64,000 bases of DNA. It comes from Rhodothermales bacterium. Lineage in GTDB: Bacteria; Bacteroidota; Rhodothermia; Rhodothermales; JANQRZ01. Location: positions 62,001 through 126,000 of the forward strand of contig JBDUXZ010000034.1 of assembly GCA_039944855.1 (NCBI GenBank), read 5' to 3'. Numbering within the stretch: position 1 is the stretch's first letter; each line of letters opens with the position of its first letter. The notes beneath the pieces are model-generated. The model did not search any database and was not told where the DNA came from. It saw nothing but the letters and a program-made list of their open reading frames with translations. The translations under genes and the position numbers were made by a program. Positions 36,605 to 45,543 of this stretch are shown here, piece after piece.

Positions 36605-37053
36605 GGGAGTGGGTGGTGGGGCGGACGGTGAATATCGGCCTCGCAGCGCTGGCACGCTACCCCTCCTCCGGTGGACGCGCGATCGCTCCGAGCCACGGCC
36701 ATCCCGTCGGTTGGTCCGAGTGCGCGCTGCGTGCGCGGCACCCGGAACTGCGCATCGGATACGGGGAAGGATTAAAGAGGGGAGGATTGGGGCATCGCTC
36801 TTGGAGCGACAGCGATCTGCACGTAGGTTCCGGCGACTTCCGGCAAGGGCCCGCTGATCCTCCCGTTTTCGTTACCGACCGTGCGGCGCCGCGTAGTTGC
36901 CCGCAGGTCGCCGCGAATACGGGCAGCGGTGAGCACCATTCCCGACCCTCTCCCCGTAGCGTGAACGGCTTCGGCAACGTATTTGCATGATCTGAGGCGA
37001 CCTTCGTAGTCGCACGTGTCTCCACCCCTTTTCCCAGACCAGCACCCCCATCG
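36605..37053. other. Intergenic region, 449 bases, divergent promoters
   Basis: This separates the divergent channel and epimerase genes. A weak promoter candidate for the epimerase is TTTG at 36982 followed after 21 bases by TAGTCGCA at 37007. On the other strand GATATTCA near 36628-36635 could serve the channel. A stretch at about 36775-36790 is AG-rich. No gene, tRNA or riboswitch that I can support. Confidence 0.45.
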
Positions 37054-38118
37054 ATGACTGATCAGAAACGCGTCCTCGTCACCGGAGCCGGTGGCTTCAT
37101 CGGCCACCACCTCGTCAACTATCTCAAGGACAAGGGCTACTGGGTCCGCGGCGTCGACATCAAGCGCCCTGAGTTCGAGGCCACGCGCGCCGACGAGTTC
37201 GACCTCCTCGACCTCCGCCGGTGGGACGCCTGCCTCGAAGCCGTGCGTCCGACCCCGGACGGCCGGAAGATCGATCACGTGTACGCCCTCGCGGCCGACA
37301 TGGGCGGGATGGGCTTCATCTCGGCCAACCACAGCCTGATCCTGCACAACAACGTCCTCATCAACACGCACACGATCGAGGCGGCGCGCAAGGCCGGCGT
37401 CGAGCGCTACTTCTACACGTCGAGCGCGTGCGTCTACCCCGAGCACCTCCAGACCTCGGCCGACGCCGCGGCGCTGAAGGAGGACGACGCCTACCCGGCG
37501 GCCCCGCAGGACGCCTACGGATGGGAGAAGCTCTTCACCGAGTTGCTGTGCCACTACTACTCCGGCGACTACGGCATGGAGACGCGGACCGTCCGCTTCC
37601 ACAACGTCTACGGCGAACTCGGCACGTGGGAAGGCGGACGCGAGAAAGCGCCCGCCGCGATGTGCCGGAAGACGGCCTACGCCAAGCTTCTCGGCGGCAA
37701 GGAGGGCAGCCCCGGCGGCTCGCCGCAGATCGAGATCTGGGGCGACGGCGAGCAGACCCGCTCGTTCATGCACGTCGACGACTGCGTCGAGGGCGTCTAC
37801 CGCCTGATGATGAGCGACTACAGCGAGCCGCTCAACCTCGGCCGCGACCGGATGGTGACGATCAACAAGCTCGCCGACATCGCCGCCGACGCCGCCGGCA
37901 TCGAGATCGAGCACGTCCACATCGACGGCCCGATGGGCGTGCGCGGGCGGAACTCGGATAACTCGAAGCTCCGCGAGGTCCTCGGCTGGGAGCCGAAGAT
38001 CGCGCTCGAAGAAGGCCTCGCCCGGACGTACAACTGGATCGAGGCGCAGCTCCGCGACAAGCTCGCCCGCCAAGAGCGTGATGCCGAGCGCGACGCCGAG
38101 TTGGCCGAAGTCGCCTGA
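37054..38118 (+). CDS. GDP-mannose 3,5-epimerase-like NAD-dependent epimerase
   Basis: A 354-residue extended short-chain dehydrogenase. VTGAGGFIGHHLV (9-21) binds NAD, ALAADMGGMGFIS (~78) and SSACVYP (~127) are characteristic of GDP-mannose 3,5-epimerases, and the catalytic YxxxK is YGWEK (~154). GTWEGGREKAPAAMCRK (~190-206) and the C-terminal FMHVDD...MGVRGRNSDNS also match that family. It would supply GDP-L-galactose or a related sugar for exopolysaccharide. WecB follows after 70 bases that include a promoter box and a palindrome, so joint transcription is uncertain. Confidence 0.85.
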   Translation: MTDQKRVLVTGAGGFIGHHLVNYLKDKGYWVRGVDIKRPEFEATRADEFDLLDLRRWDACLEAVRPTPDGRKIDHVYALAADMGGMGFISANHSLILHNNVLINTHTIEAARKAGVERYFYTSSACVYPEHLQTSADAAALKEDDAYPAAPQDAYGWEKLFTELLCHYYSGDYGMETRTVRFHNVYGELGTWEGGREKAPAAMCRKTAYAKLLGGKEGSPGGSPQIEIWGDGEQTRSFMHVDDCVEGVYRLMMSDYSEPLNLGRDRMVTINKLADIAADAAGIEIEHVHIDGPMGVRGRNSDNSKLREVLGWEPKIALEEGLARTYNWIEAQLRDKLARQERDAERDAELAEVA

Positions 38119-38134
38119 TTCACCCTCCCCGCGA

Positions 38135-38142
38135 TACCTTGT
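38135..38142 (+). promoter_or_regulatory. Candidate -7 box TACCTTGT
   Basis: TAnnTTnn box 46 bases before wecB. Its last two bases are the first two of the adjacent palindrome, so the predicted transcript would start inside that repeat. Confidence 0.4.
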
Positions 38143-38168
38143 AGGGGCGGCCACGCGGTCGCCCCTAC
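38141..38168. repeat. 28-bp palindrome, GTAG...CTAC type
   Basis: Arms GTAGGGGCG and CGCCCCTAC are perfect, with one internal mismatch (left half GTAGGGGCGGCCAC). It has the same length and ends as the palindrome at 3215 and related sequence to the degenerate copies near 45349. Followed by CTCTTTTTATCC, it could also act as a terminator or attenuator ahead of wecB. Confidence 0.7.
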
Positions 38169-38188
38169 CTCTTTTTATCCCCTCCGCC

Positions 38189-39274
38189 ATGCACATCCTC
38201 AGCGTCGTCGGCGCCCGTCCCAACTTCATGAAGGTCGGCCCCCTCCACCGGGCCCTCGCCCACGTCGACGGCGTCCGCTCGCGCATCGTCCACACCGGGC
38301 AGCACTACGACGAGCGGATGAGCGACGTCTTCTTCCGTCAGCTCGAACTCCCCGAGCCCGACGTGTACCTCGGCGTCGGCAGCGGCTCGCACGCCGAGCA
38401 GACGGGCCGCGTGATGATGGCCTTCGAGACCGTGGTGATGGAGGAGAAGCCGGACCTCGTCATCGTCGTCGGTGACGTGAACTCGACGCTCGCGGCGGCG
38501 CTCGTGGCGACGAAGCTGCACGTGCCCGTCGCCCACGTCGAGGCCGGGTTGCGGAGCGGGGACCGGCGGATGCCGGAGGAGATCAACCGGCTCGCCACCG
38601 ACGCGATTGCCGACTACCTCTTCGTCACGGAGCAGAGCGGACGCGATCACCTCCGTCGAGAAGGCGTGCCCGACGAGCGTGTCCACTTCGTCGGGAATGT
38701 GATGATCGACTCGCTCGTGCACTTCCGCGCGAAGGCTGCCGATTCCACGGTCTTGGAGGACGTGGGCGTCGAGCCGAAGGGCTACGCGCTCGTCACGATG
38801 CACCGGCCGTCGAACGTGGACGACCCGGCGCGGCTCGCCGAACTCGTCCGCATGCTCGAAGCCGTCGCCGAGCGCTATCCCGTGGTCTTCCCCATCCACC
38901 CGCGCACCCGAAAGAACCTCACCACGGCCGGGCTCATGGACCGGCTCGACGCGCTCAACGCCGTGCATCTGCTCGATCCCGTGGGCTACCTCGAATTCCT
39001 CAAGCTCATGGAGCACGCGGCGGTCGTCGTCACCGATTCCGGCGGGATTCAGGAGGAGACGACGTACCTCGGCGTCCCGTGCCTCACGCTACGCTCCAGC
39101 ACCGAGCGTCCGGTGACGGTGGACGTCGGGACGAACGTGTTGCTTCCGCTGGATGCAGATCGGGTGGCGGAGCGTGTGCGCGACGTGGCGGCGGGCCGGT
39201 TCAAGCAGGGCTCGGTGCCGCCGCTGTGGGACGGGCGAGCCGCGGAGCGCATCGCCGCCGTGCTCGTGCGGTAG
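38189..39274 (+). CDS. wecB: UDP-GlcNAc 2-epimerase (non-hydrolysing)
   Basis: 361 residues, the usual length of WecB/MnaA, which interconverts UDP-GlcNAc and UDP-ManNAc for surface polysaccharide synthesis. Typical motifs: VGARPNFMKVGPLHRAL at the N-terminus, HTGQHYDERMS, GDVNSTLAAALVA, HVEAGLRSGDRRMPEEINR, TMHRPSNVDD and DSGGIQEETTYLGVPCLTLR. The ATG at 38189 starts exactly at the conserved MHILSVVGARPN. Upstream codons in the frame overlap the preceding gene. It ends 20 bases from the convergent Wzi-like gene, whose product may handle the resulting polymer. Confidence 0.93.
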   Translation: MHILSVVGARPNFMKVGPLHRALAHVDGVRSRIVHTGQHYDERMSDVFFRQLELPEPDVYLGVGSGSHAEQTGRVMMAFETVVMEEKPDLVIVVGDVNSTLAAALVATKLHVPVAHVEAGLRSGDRRMPEEINRLATDAIADYLFVTEQSGRDHLRREGVPDERVHFVGNVMIDSLVHFRAKAADSTVLEDVGVEPKGYALVTMHRPSNVDDPARLAELVRMLEAVAERYPVVFPIHPRTRKNLTTAGLMDRLDALNAVHLLDPVGYLEFLKLMEHAAVVVTDSGGIQEETTYLGVPCLTLRSSTERPVTVDVGTNVLLPLDADRVAERVRDVAAGRFKQGSVPPLWDGRAAERIAAVLVR

Positions 39275-39294
39275 CGACGCCGTGACCCCCGACA

Positions 39295-40983
39295 CTAGTA
39301 GCGCGTGCTCTGGAAGGGGAGGCCCCAGCGAAGCGCGGCGGACGGGGCGACGTAGCGGTCGAGCCCGCGCTCGGCGTCGTCCACCGACTCGGCGCGGAGG
39401 GTGCCTTCGACGAAGAGGGACGGGAGCAGCTCGTAGCCGATGCGAGCTTCGGCGAGCACGAGGTTCTGGCGGATCCCGCGCAACGTCTCTGCCGAGCGGT
39501 CGAGGCTCCGGTCGCGTTCGCTGTACGGCCGGGTCGGGTCGGCGCCGAAGATCTCGCCCTCGGGGTCCCGGCCCCGCGTCGTGAACGCGAGGTTGACGGC
39601 GGCCAGCAGGCGCGCCCACGGGCGGTACGTGGCGAAGACGGCGAGGTCCGACGAGTTCGGCCCGGCCGGGTGGCCGAGGTAGTCGCCGTAGTGGACGTAG
39701 GCCGTCGCCTCGGTCCGGTGCCCATAGAGGAACGGCCGCTGCCGCGCGTACTCGACACGGAGGTCGAAGTCGCGTAGCCGCGTCTCGCCGATGCCCGGAT
39801 CGACGAGGTAGAGCCCGACGAGGTAGCCCCACTTGTTGCCCCACCAGTCGTTCCCGAACTCGCTCACGGTCAACTCGTCGAGGATGCCCTGCGCGTAGAG
39901 TTCGACGCCCGGCGTGGCGACCCACGAGACGCCGGCACCGAGGAGCGCGTTGTCGGGGCTGCCGAGGTCGTGCTCGACGGCGCGGTAGAAGATGATGGGG
40001 TTGAGGTAGGCGAGGTCGAAGCCCGGGCGGCGGCCGGCGCCGGTGGAGTCCGAGGCGAAGATGACGGACTCGAACAGCTCGACCTGGACGCGCGCGGGGA
40101 GGTCGATGGCGAGCCGGTGGAACACGCCGTACTTGCGGGGAACGATGGAGTCTTGCGGCTCGTCGGCCGGGCGGAACGCGGCGAACTGGGCGAACAGGTT
40201 CGTGTAATGGAGCCGCCAGAACTGCGTCCGAATCTGGAGTTGGTCGTAGACCGTGGCGTAGTCGGAGAGGTGGAGGCTGGTGCGGCCGTAGCCCCACTCG
40301 TTCCGGTCGCGCCCGAAGCGCGCTTCGAAGTACTTGCTCCTAAAGCCCACGACGCCGGTCGCGACGAAGTAGTCGTAGGTCGTGCCGTCCTGAATCTTGC
40401 TATTCCCGAGCCGGGGGGCGGTGAGCACCCTTTGGTCGTACGCTGTCGCTACGGGCCGCCGCTGGTTCTCTTCGAGCCGTGCCTCGAAGAAGATGTGGTC
40501 CCCGACGTGGCCGGCGGCGCGGACTCCGCGCGTGTTCTGCCAGAGCGGGACCGTCGCCTCGCGGTCCTCCCGCGCCGACTGCCGGGCCCGTCCATACGAG
40601 AGGTTCGCGAGGGGCTCGACTTCAAGGGCGTAGTCGTCAGCGCGGACGGAGTAGAAGCTGTTGCCGTCGCCGTAGAGGAACGGGGTGAGGCGGCGGACGG
40701 TGGCGACGCCGGGGCCGGCGGTCCGCCCGGTGAGGCGCCGGAGCAGGGCGCGGTCGGCGCTGCCGAGCGGGCCCCCGACGGCGAGCGCCGAGTCCGCATA
40801 GGCGCGGGCGGTGTAGGCCGAGAGCGGGCGGGCGCCGAGGTGGGCACCGGGGAGCCGGCCGAGCACGCGCTGGCGTTGGAGCACGCGGCTGAACTCGTCG
40901 TCGGGTTGCAGCAGCCCTTCCTGCTGGGCATGCACGGCCGGGGCCGCGAGGAGCAGGGCGAAGAAGAGAGCGACGGTCCGCAT
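39295..40983 (-). CDS. Wzi-like capsule assembly outer-membrane protein
   Basis: 562 residues with signal peptide (MRTVALFFALLLAAPAVHAQ). The body alternates polar and aromatic residues in strands, as in an outer-membrane beta-barrel, and ends in the aromatic STRY. Features such as YDYFVATGVVGFRSKYFEARFGRDRNEWGYG and FDLAYLNPIIFYRAVEHDLGSPDNALLG are typical of the capsule assembly Wzi family in Bacteroidota. Wzi proteins anchor capsule at the outer membrane. Convergent wecB supports a surface-polysaccharide context. Confidence 0.8.
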   Translation of the reverse strand: MRTVALFFALLLAAPAVHAQQEGLLQPDDEFSRVLQRQRVLGRLPGAHLGARPLSAYTARAYADSALAVGGPLGSADRALLRRLTGRTAGPGVATVRRLTPFLYGDGNSFYSVRADDYALEVEPLANLSYGRARQSAREDREATVPLWQNTRGVRAAGHVGDHIFFEARLEENQRRPVATAYDQRVLTAPRLGNSKIQDGTTYDYFVATGVVGFRSKYFEARFGRDRNEWGYGRTSLHLSDYATVYDQLQIRTQFWRLHYTNLFAQFAAFRPADEPQDSIVPRKYGVFHRLAIDLPARVQVELFESVIFASDSTGAGRRPGFDLAYLNPIIFYRAVEHDLGSPDNALLGAGVSWVATPGVELYAQGILDELTVSEFGNDWWGNKWGYLVGLYLVDPGIGETRLRDFDLRVEYARQRPFLYGHRTEATAYVHYGDYLGHPAGPNSSDLAVFATYRPWARLLAAVNLAFTTRGRDPEGEIFGADPTRPYSERDRSLDRSAETLRGIRQNLVLAEARIGYELLPSLFVEGTLRAESVDDAERGLDRYVAPSAALRWGLPFQSTRY

Positions 40984-41013
40984 CGGGAAGGGGCAGGCAG
41001 TAGAGGGAGCGGC

Positions 41014-41021
41014 AGAAAATA
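41014..41021 (-). promoter_or_regulatory. Candidate -7 box TATTTTCT
   Basis: TAnnTTnn box on the minus strand 30 bases before the Wzi-like gene start. Confidence 0.4.
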
Positions 41022-41095
41022 GCCGAAGGAGACGCCGTGTGGCACCGTCCTCCCGATCCGTTCACCGCTTCTTGTCGGAAGCGGCTAAAGACAAA

Positions 41096-41125
41096 GACCG
41101 GCGGCCCTGTAGAGAGCCGCCGGTC
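41096..41125 (-). terminator. Terminator after the TPR gene
   Basis: A 10-bp perfect stem (GACCGGCGGC with GCCGCCGGTC) and 10-base loop start 21 bases beyond the stop; read on the minus strand it is followed by TTTGTCTTT. Confidence 0.85.
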
Positions 41126-41146
41126 GTGGGTCAGACGAGGCGCCGG

Positions 41147-42466
41147 TTACCGTACGGTCGTCGAGCAGCTTCCCCACCCGTAGGACGCGCTGACGGACTG
41201 GCCGGGCTTCCACCCGAGGAAGAAGTACTCCTCCTGCGAGGGCGCGGCGCGGCTGTAGGTGCCGGCGGCGTTGCGGGCCGCGCTCGACACCTGCGGATCG
41301 CTGGCGGCGCGGTTGAAGTAGTCGACGGCGCACCAGTAGGCGGCGCGGGAGGGCACGTCGCCGCCCCGGACCGACGAGGCAATCGCGCTGCCGAGGATGT
41401 AGAGCGACGGGCCGTGGTTCGAGTCGATCTCCAGCGCCTTGCGCGCGAAGTTTGACGCCGTGGCAAGCTGGCCCTGCTGCTGCTTCATCACCGCGATGTT
41501 GTAGTAGATGTCGCGCTGCTCCGTGGGGTCCTCAGCGAGTTCGAGGGCGCGCTCGTAGAGGCGCTGCGCCTCGTCGAAGTCGCCGTCGTCGGTGGCGCCG
41601 CGGGCGAGGGTCCGCAGGAGCGAGGGCGTCGGGTCCATCTCCACGAGGACGTCGATGAGCTGGGCCTGCAGCGCGTCATCCTTCAACTCCGGGTTCTGGT
41701 TGAGCGAGAACAGCGTCTTGACGTCCTCCTCGCCGAGGGCAGTGGGGTCGGCGAGGAATTTCTCCTTGAGGAAGGCGTACTGCTCACGCGGGGTCGTGAT
41801 GAGGCTGTCCATCAGGCCCTGGATGTAGGCGGGGTCGTCGGCCTTCGGCATGAGCGTGCCGGTGAGGTAATCGCGCGTAGCGGCCTTCTCCTCGGGCGTG
41901 TCAGCCTGAACCGCGCGGCGCGTCCGCTCACCGGCGATGAAGTTGATGAAGTAGTCGCCGAGGGAGTCCGGCTGGAGCTCGAAGGCGCGGAGGTAGAGGT
42001 CGTAGACCTGGCCCTGTTGGTCGCTGAGCATCTCGTTGCGGGACTGGATGAAGCGGCCCTGGCGGAGGACGTAGTCGTATTCACTCACCTCCACACCGTC
42101 GTCCTGTAACATGGACGGTCCCTCTTCGAAAAGGGCGAGGGCTTTGCCGATGAATTCCTGCTGCTGAGCGGGATCTTCGGCCCGCACGGCGAGGCTGTCG
42201 TAGACCTCGATGCCGCGGCGGATGTTGCGGTCGTCGGGCGTGGGGCCGCCGAAGCCGGGCGCGCACTCCAGGATCCAGAGGAGCTCCGGGAGGGCCGCTT
42301 CGTAGTCGCCGGCCTTATACGACTCGTAATAGAGGCTGTAATGGATGCGCCGCTCGTTCTCGTCGTCGGTGCACTCCACGGCCGTGTCCGCCTGCGCGGA
42401 GGCTGTGGGGGCGAGGCCTGCGAGGAGCAGGGCGAGGAAGGCGAGCGCGGAGAGGGTGCGGTTCAT
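41147..42466 (-). CDS. Exported TPR protein
   Basis: 439 residues with signal peptide (MNRTLSALAFLALLLAGLAPTASAQ). Tetratricopeptide repeats are evident in the N-terminal part (YESYKAGDYEAALPELLWIL) and C-terminal part (ARGATDDGDFDEAQRLYERALELAED, MKQQQGQLATASNFARKALEID). It ends with a short Ser/Gly-rich tail containing a Cys. Such proteins act as periplasmic scaffolds in Bacteroidota. It lies 39 bases after the barrel gene on the same strand and ends at a strong terminator, so it is probably the last gene of that transcript. Confidence 0.8.
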   Translation of the reverse strand: MNRTLSALAFLALLLAGLAPTASAQADTAVECTDDENERRIHYSLYYESYKAGDYEAALPELLWILECAPGFGGPTPDDRNIRRGIEVYDSLAVRAEDPAQQQEFIGKALALFEEGPSMLQDDGVEVSEYDYVLRQGRFIQSRNEMLSDQQGQVYDLYLRAFELQPDSLGDYFINFIAGERTRRAVQADTPEEKAATRDYLTGTLMPKADDPAYIQGLMDSLITTPREQYAFLKEKFLADPTALGEEDVKTLFSLNQNPELKDDALQAQLIDVLVEMDPTPSLLRTLARGATDDGDFDEAQRLYERALELAEDPTEQRDIYYNIAVMKQQQGQLATASNFARKALEIDSNHGPSLYILGSAIASSVRGGDVPSRAAYWCAVDYFNRAASDPQVSSAARNAAGTYSRAAPSQEEYFFLGWKPGQSVSASYGWGSCSTTVR

Positions 42467-42505
42467 CGGTCGGTCGGTTGCTGGCGGATGGCGGTGGGGG
42501 CGGCG

Positions 42506-43819
42506 TCAGCCCAGTCGGCGCTGGCGGAACCAGCGCTCGCCGAAGTTGATCGTGGCCGAGCCCTTAATAAACAAATCGCGGACCAAACCCTGCTCCGTCG
42601 TCCCCCGCGTTCCGATCTCGAAACCGAGGTCGAAGCGGGCGGTGGGAAGCACAGCCGGGAGGCTCACCCCGCCGGTGAGGGCGAGCGTGGTGATGGATTC
42701 GCTTGCGCCGTCGTCGAGGCCGGAGGCGTCGAAGTAGGCGCGGTCGTAGTAGCCGCCGAGGCGGTACGCAGTCCGGGCAAAATACGGACGCAGCCGGTTG
42801 TTGCCCGCCGGGAGGAACTGAAAACCTCCGCCCACGCGGAGCCGGTCGCGGAGCTGGTCGATGCCGGCGTCGGCGTCGAACCCGCCGAAGGCGAAGTCGC
42901 TCTCGAAGCCGCTCCACGGCTCGTAGCGGACGTCGGCGGCGAGCGTCCAACGAGCGTCGGGCACGTACGAGAACCCGGCCGCGAGCTGGAGGGGGACGGT
43001 GACGTCGCCGGAGCGCTCCACCCCGAGCGTGTCCTGGTCGAGGGAGAACCCGAGCGTCCGCACGCGCTTCCCGCTGAGCGTCGTCGGGAGCGAGAGCGAG
43101 GCGCCGATGGAGAGGGCGTCCTCTTCCCCGAGCAGGCCGACGGTGGAGACGAGTGCGCCGACGGTGGCGCTGACGCCGCTCAGCTTCGTCGACTCCACGG
43201 CGCGCGTTTCGGCGATGCTGGTGTTCGTGAATTCCGTCCGCTGGAGGTAGTCGATCGTGCCGAAGAGCACGTCGACACTCGCGCCGACGGAGACGCCCGG
43301 GCCGATCCGGTAGCCGAGGCCGAGCTGGGCCTGCTGGAGCCCGCCGTCGCCCTCGAAGTTGACGCGGTAGCCGAGGGAGTCGTCGGGGAAGTCGGGGTCG
43401 CGCACGAAGCCGTCGCGCACGGCGAGGTAGTTGACGCGCGTGAACGGGCGGAAGCCGAGCGTGAGCCCGAGCCGGTTCGAGAGGAGCGGCACGCCGAACT
43501 GGAGCCCCGCGAGCGAGCCGCTCGAGAGTTGGGCCTGGTCGCCGAGCGCGTTCTCCGTCTCGACGCCCTCGATCTGCGCCGCGATGCTGAATTGCGTGAG
43601 GGCCATGTCGCTCCAGAGCGCCGGGTTGTCGAGCCCGTTGTACGTCGCCGAGCGGAGGGCGACGGCTGCCCCGCCCATCATCTGCGACTGCGACGACGAG
43701 AACGACAGCCGCTCGCCGAGCCCGAACCGGGAGTAGGTCGTCCCGTAGTTGCGGTTGCTTTGAGCGTCGGCCGCCGTCGTGCCGGCGATCAACAGGAGGG
43801 AGAGGAACAGAATGCGCAT
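42506..43819 (-). CDS. FadL/OmpP1-like outer-membrane barrel
   Basis: 437 residues with signal peptide (MRILFLSLLLIAGTTAADAQ). YSRFGLGERLSFSSSQSQMMGGAAVALRS...NGLDNPALWSDM is the N-terminal hatch-like pattern (shared with FadL/OMPP1 proteins), followed by alternating strands. FadL proteins pass hydrophobic compounds across the outer membrane. It ends RQRRLG rather than in an aromatic residue. It sits between the DUF4270-like lipoprotein (61-base gap) and the TPR gene, forming a likely three-gene envelope operon. Confidence 0.75.
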   Translation of the reverse strand: MRILFLSLLLIAGTTAADAQSNRNYGTTYSRFGLGERLSFSSSQSQMMGGAAVALRSATYNGLDNPALWSDMALTQFSIAAQIEGVETENALGDQAQLSSGSLAGLQFGVPLLSNRLGLTLGFRPFTRVNYLAVRDGFVRDPDFPDDSLGYRVNFEGDGGLQQAQLGLGYRIGPGVSVGASVDVLFGTIDYLQRTEFTNTSIAETRAVESTKLSGVSATVGALVSTVGLLGEEDALSIGASLSLPTTLSGKRVRTLGFSLDQDTLGVERSGDVTVPLQLAAGFSYVPDARWTLAADVRYEPWSGFESDFAFGGFDADAGIDQLRDRLRVGGGFQFLPAGNNRLRPYFARTAYRLGGYYDRAYFDASGLDDGASESITTLALTGGVSLPAVLPTARFDLGFEIGTRGTTEQGLVRDLFIKGSATINFGERWFRQRRLG

Positions 43820-43880
43820 GAGCTATTGACGTTGGCGGAGCGGCAGCAGAAGAAAGACACGCGGGCGGCGGAAACGTCGC

Positions 43881-45143
43881 CTACCCGTCGGCCGGGATCA
43901 GGAAGATGGTAGCTCGCGGGCCCTCGCACGGCATGCCGCTCTCCGTGCCGCATCCCGCCGACGCCTGGACGAGTGGCGCCACATCGAGGCTGGATGTCGC
44001 GCGGGAGAAGCCGATCAGAAAGCCGTCTACCTCGGCGCGGGACAGGACCTGATCTTGGAAGATCTCGTTGATCCGGGACGAGGCGAAGGTGTAGGTTTGC
44101 GTCTCTTCGTTAAGCGTCGCCTCGGCGAACGGGACCGGGCTCCCGTTGCTATCCGTGATGATCACGTCCACAGCTGGGGTTTGTGTCGTATCAGTCACGA
44201 AGCCGTAGAGCGCGAGCTGGCGGGCGAAGGGGCGGGCGAAGCCAGCGGGCAGGTTCGTCGCCGCTGCTGCCGTGTCCGCGTTGACGCGCAGGAACACCGC
44301 GTTGATCGCCGACTGCCCGAGCGGGTCGAGGTCGAAGAGCAGTTCGAGGCCGCGGCTGGTGCCGTCTTGCAGGAGGAGGAGGTCGTCGGCCGTTGGGGCA
44401 GTCTCCGGGCCTTCGATGCCGGAGAACAGCTCGGAGACGCCATAGCGCACGGTGTCCTCAGCGGAGATGAGTTCGAGCGTGGATGCCCCGGTGAAGCCGT
44501 ATACGGCGCTTGCCCCTTCGCCTGGGCTGAGCTGGAAGCCGTGGAACAGCGTCGAGAAGCTCGTGCTGCGGAGCGTCGTGTCATTCGCCGCGATCCACGC
44601 GGCCGGTAACGCGACCTCGACGAGGGAGTCACCGGCGGCCACGTCGAAGGAGGTGATGAGCTCGTCCATCACGGGGAAGAGCGTGTCCGCCTCGGCCCCT
44701 ACGGCGTTCCACTCCTCCGAGATCTGCCGGAGGTCGAGCCGCGTCGGCATCGTCGTGTCGCCATAGACGTAGGTGCGGTTGAGGCGGAGGATGGCCTGCT
44801 CGATGGGGCGGTCGCGGAAGCCCTCCGGGAGGTTCTGCGGCGGGAGGAGGTCGAGGTACGCGCGGGCCGAGGTCGTCCCGAAGAGCGGGTCGTCCACGCG
44901 GCCGGCGAGAGTGCGGAAGGCGCTGAAGCCCTGCGCGGTCAGGAAGGCCCCGGTGACGTCGGTGAGGGGCGCGAACGCGGTCTCGGCGGGGAGGCTGCGG
45001 GCGCGCGGGTCGTTCTCCCCAGGATCGAGCACGGTCAGGCCGACGCCGGAGGGGTCTTCGCACGCCGCGAGGAGGAGCAGGCACAGGGCGGCTGCGCCGA
45101 ACGTGCTGGCGAGGCGGATACGAGCGGGCCGAAGTCGGCGCAT
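43881..45143 (-). CDS. DUF4270-like lipoprotein
   Basis: A 420-residue lipoprotein (signal ending LLLLAACEDPSG). The start CEDPSGVGLTVLDP after the lipid site and later YLDLLPPQNLP, EQAILRLNRTYVYGDTT and a predicted all-beta body resemble DUF4270 proteins of Bacteroidota. In Flavobacteriia these typically sit beside a half-length glycogen-synthase gene, as I recall; such a gene lies 400 bases upstream here. Function is unknown; the fold hints at a surface adhesin. Family assignment is moderate because I judged it by the N-terminal pattern and context. Confidence 0.62.
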   Translation of the reverse strand: MRRLRPARIRLASTFGAAALCLLLLAACEDPSGVGLTVLDPGENDPRARSLPAETAFAPLTDVTGAFLTAQGFSAFRTLAGRVDDPLFGTTSARAYLDLLPPQNLPEGFRDRPIEQAILRLNRTYVYGDTTMPTRLDLRQISEEWNAVGAEADTLFPVMDELITSFDVAAGDSLVEVALPAAWIAANDTTLRSTSFSTLFHGFQLSPGEGASAVYGFTGASTLELISAEDTVRYGVSELFSGIEGPETAPTADDLLLLQDGTSRGLELLFDLDPLGQSAINAVFLRVNADTAAAATNLPAGFARPFARQLALYGFVTDTTQTPAVDVIITDSNGSPVPFAEATLNEETQTYTFASSRINEIFQDQVLSRAEVDGFLIGFSRATSSLDVAPLVQASAGCGTESGMPCEGPRATIFLIPADG

Positions 45144-45191
45144 AAGAGACGAGCGTGGGTGAGGCAGGGCGGATAGGGAGGTCTAACGCGG

Positions 45192-45220
45192 ACGCGCCGG
45201 TCCTAGTATGGCCGGCGCGT
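45192..45220. repeat. Inverted repeat between DUF4270-like and GT5-like genes
   Basis: A perfect 9-bp stem (ACGCGCCGG with CCGGCGCGT) and 11-base loop, 48 bases upstream of the DUF4270-like start. It has no T-tract; it could be an operator or an RNA hairpin in the leader. Confidence 0.5.
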
Positions 45221-45348
45221 GCAATTCAAAGGAACGGCCGGGGGCGGGGGGCAGGAGGGAAGAGTTGGAGAAAAGAGGGGTGGGAGTGTGGAGGTGTGGA
45301 GGTGTGGGCGGAAGCTTGGAAAACTACCGAGGCCGTCGCGCCGAGATC

Positions 45349-45422
45349 GTAGGGGCGATCCCATGTGGTCGCCCTCGTGAGGCCGAGCGCTCCGTGCCGT
45401 AGGGGCGAGGCTCGCCTCGGTC
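45349..45422. repeat. Degenerate GTAGGGGCG palindromes (two units)
   Basis: Unit one (45349-45378) begins GTAGGGGCGA and ends TCGCCCTCGT; unit two (45399-45422) begins GTAGGGGCGAGG and continues CTCGCCTCGG. Both share the GTAGGGGCG arm of the intact palindrome at 38141 but have decayed or mismatched right arms. Confidence 0.55.
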
Positions 45423-45473
45423 GGGAATGGCACGTTGCCAGATAAGGCGATTCGGGGTCGCCCGTACACAGAG

Positions 45474-45503
45474 ACGCCCCGGCGGTAATGCCCGCCGGGG
45501 CGT
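45474..45503 (-). terminator. Terminator after the GT5-like gene
   Basis: A 12-bp perfect stem (ACGCCCCGGCGG with CCGCCGGGGCGT) with a TAATGC loop, about 40 bases beyond the stop. It separates this gene's transcript from the DUF4270-like gene. Confidence 0.75.
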
Positions 45504-45543
45504 TCGGAGCGGTTGTCCACCACCCGCTGTCCACGGTAACTGA

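Larger units (their letters stand above)
45144..45543. other. Repeat-rich intergenic region, 400 bases
   Basis: It contains in order: a 9-bp hairpin (45192-45220), a short TGTGGAGG tandem array (about 45287-45308), degenerate GTAGGGGCG palindromes (45349-45422) and a terminator (45474-45503). ORFs through it on both strands are proline/serine or arginine-rich and not credible. I support no gene here. Confidence 0.6.

Noticed and set aside
45203-45523. A ~105-codon minus-strand frame in the repeat-rich gap
   Set aside because: The translation follows palindromes and tandem repeats (HTSTLPPL-type), which explains the open frame without a gene.
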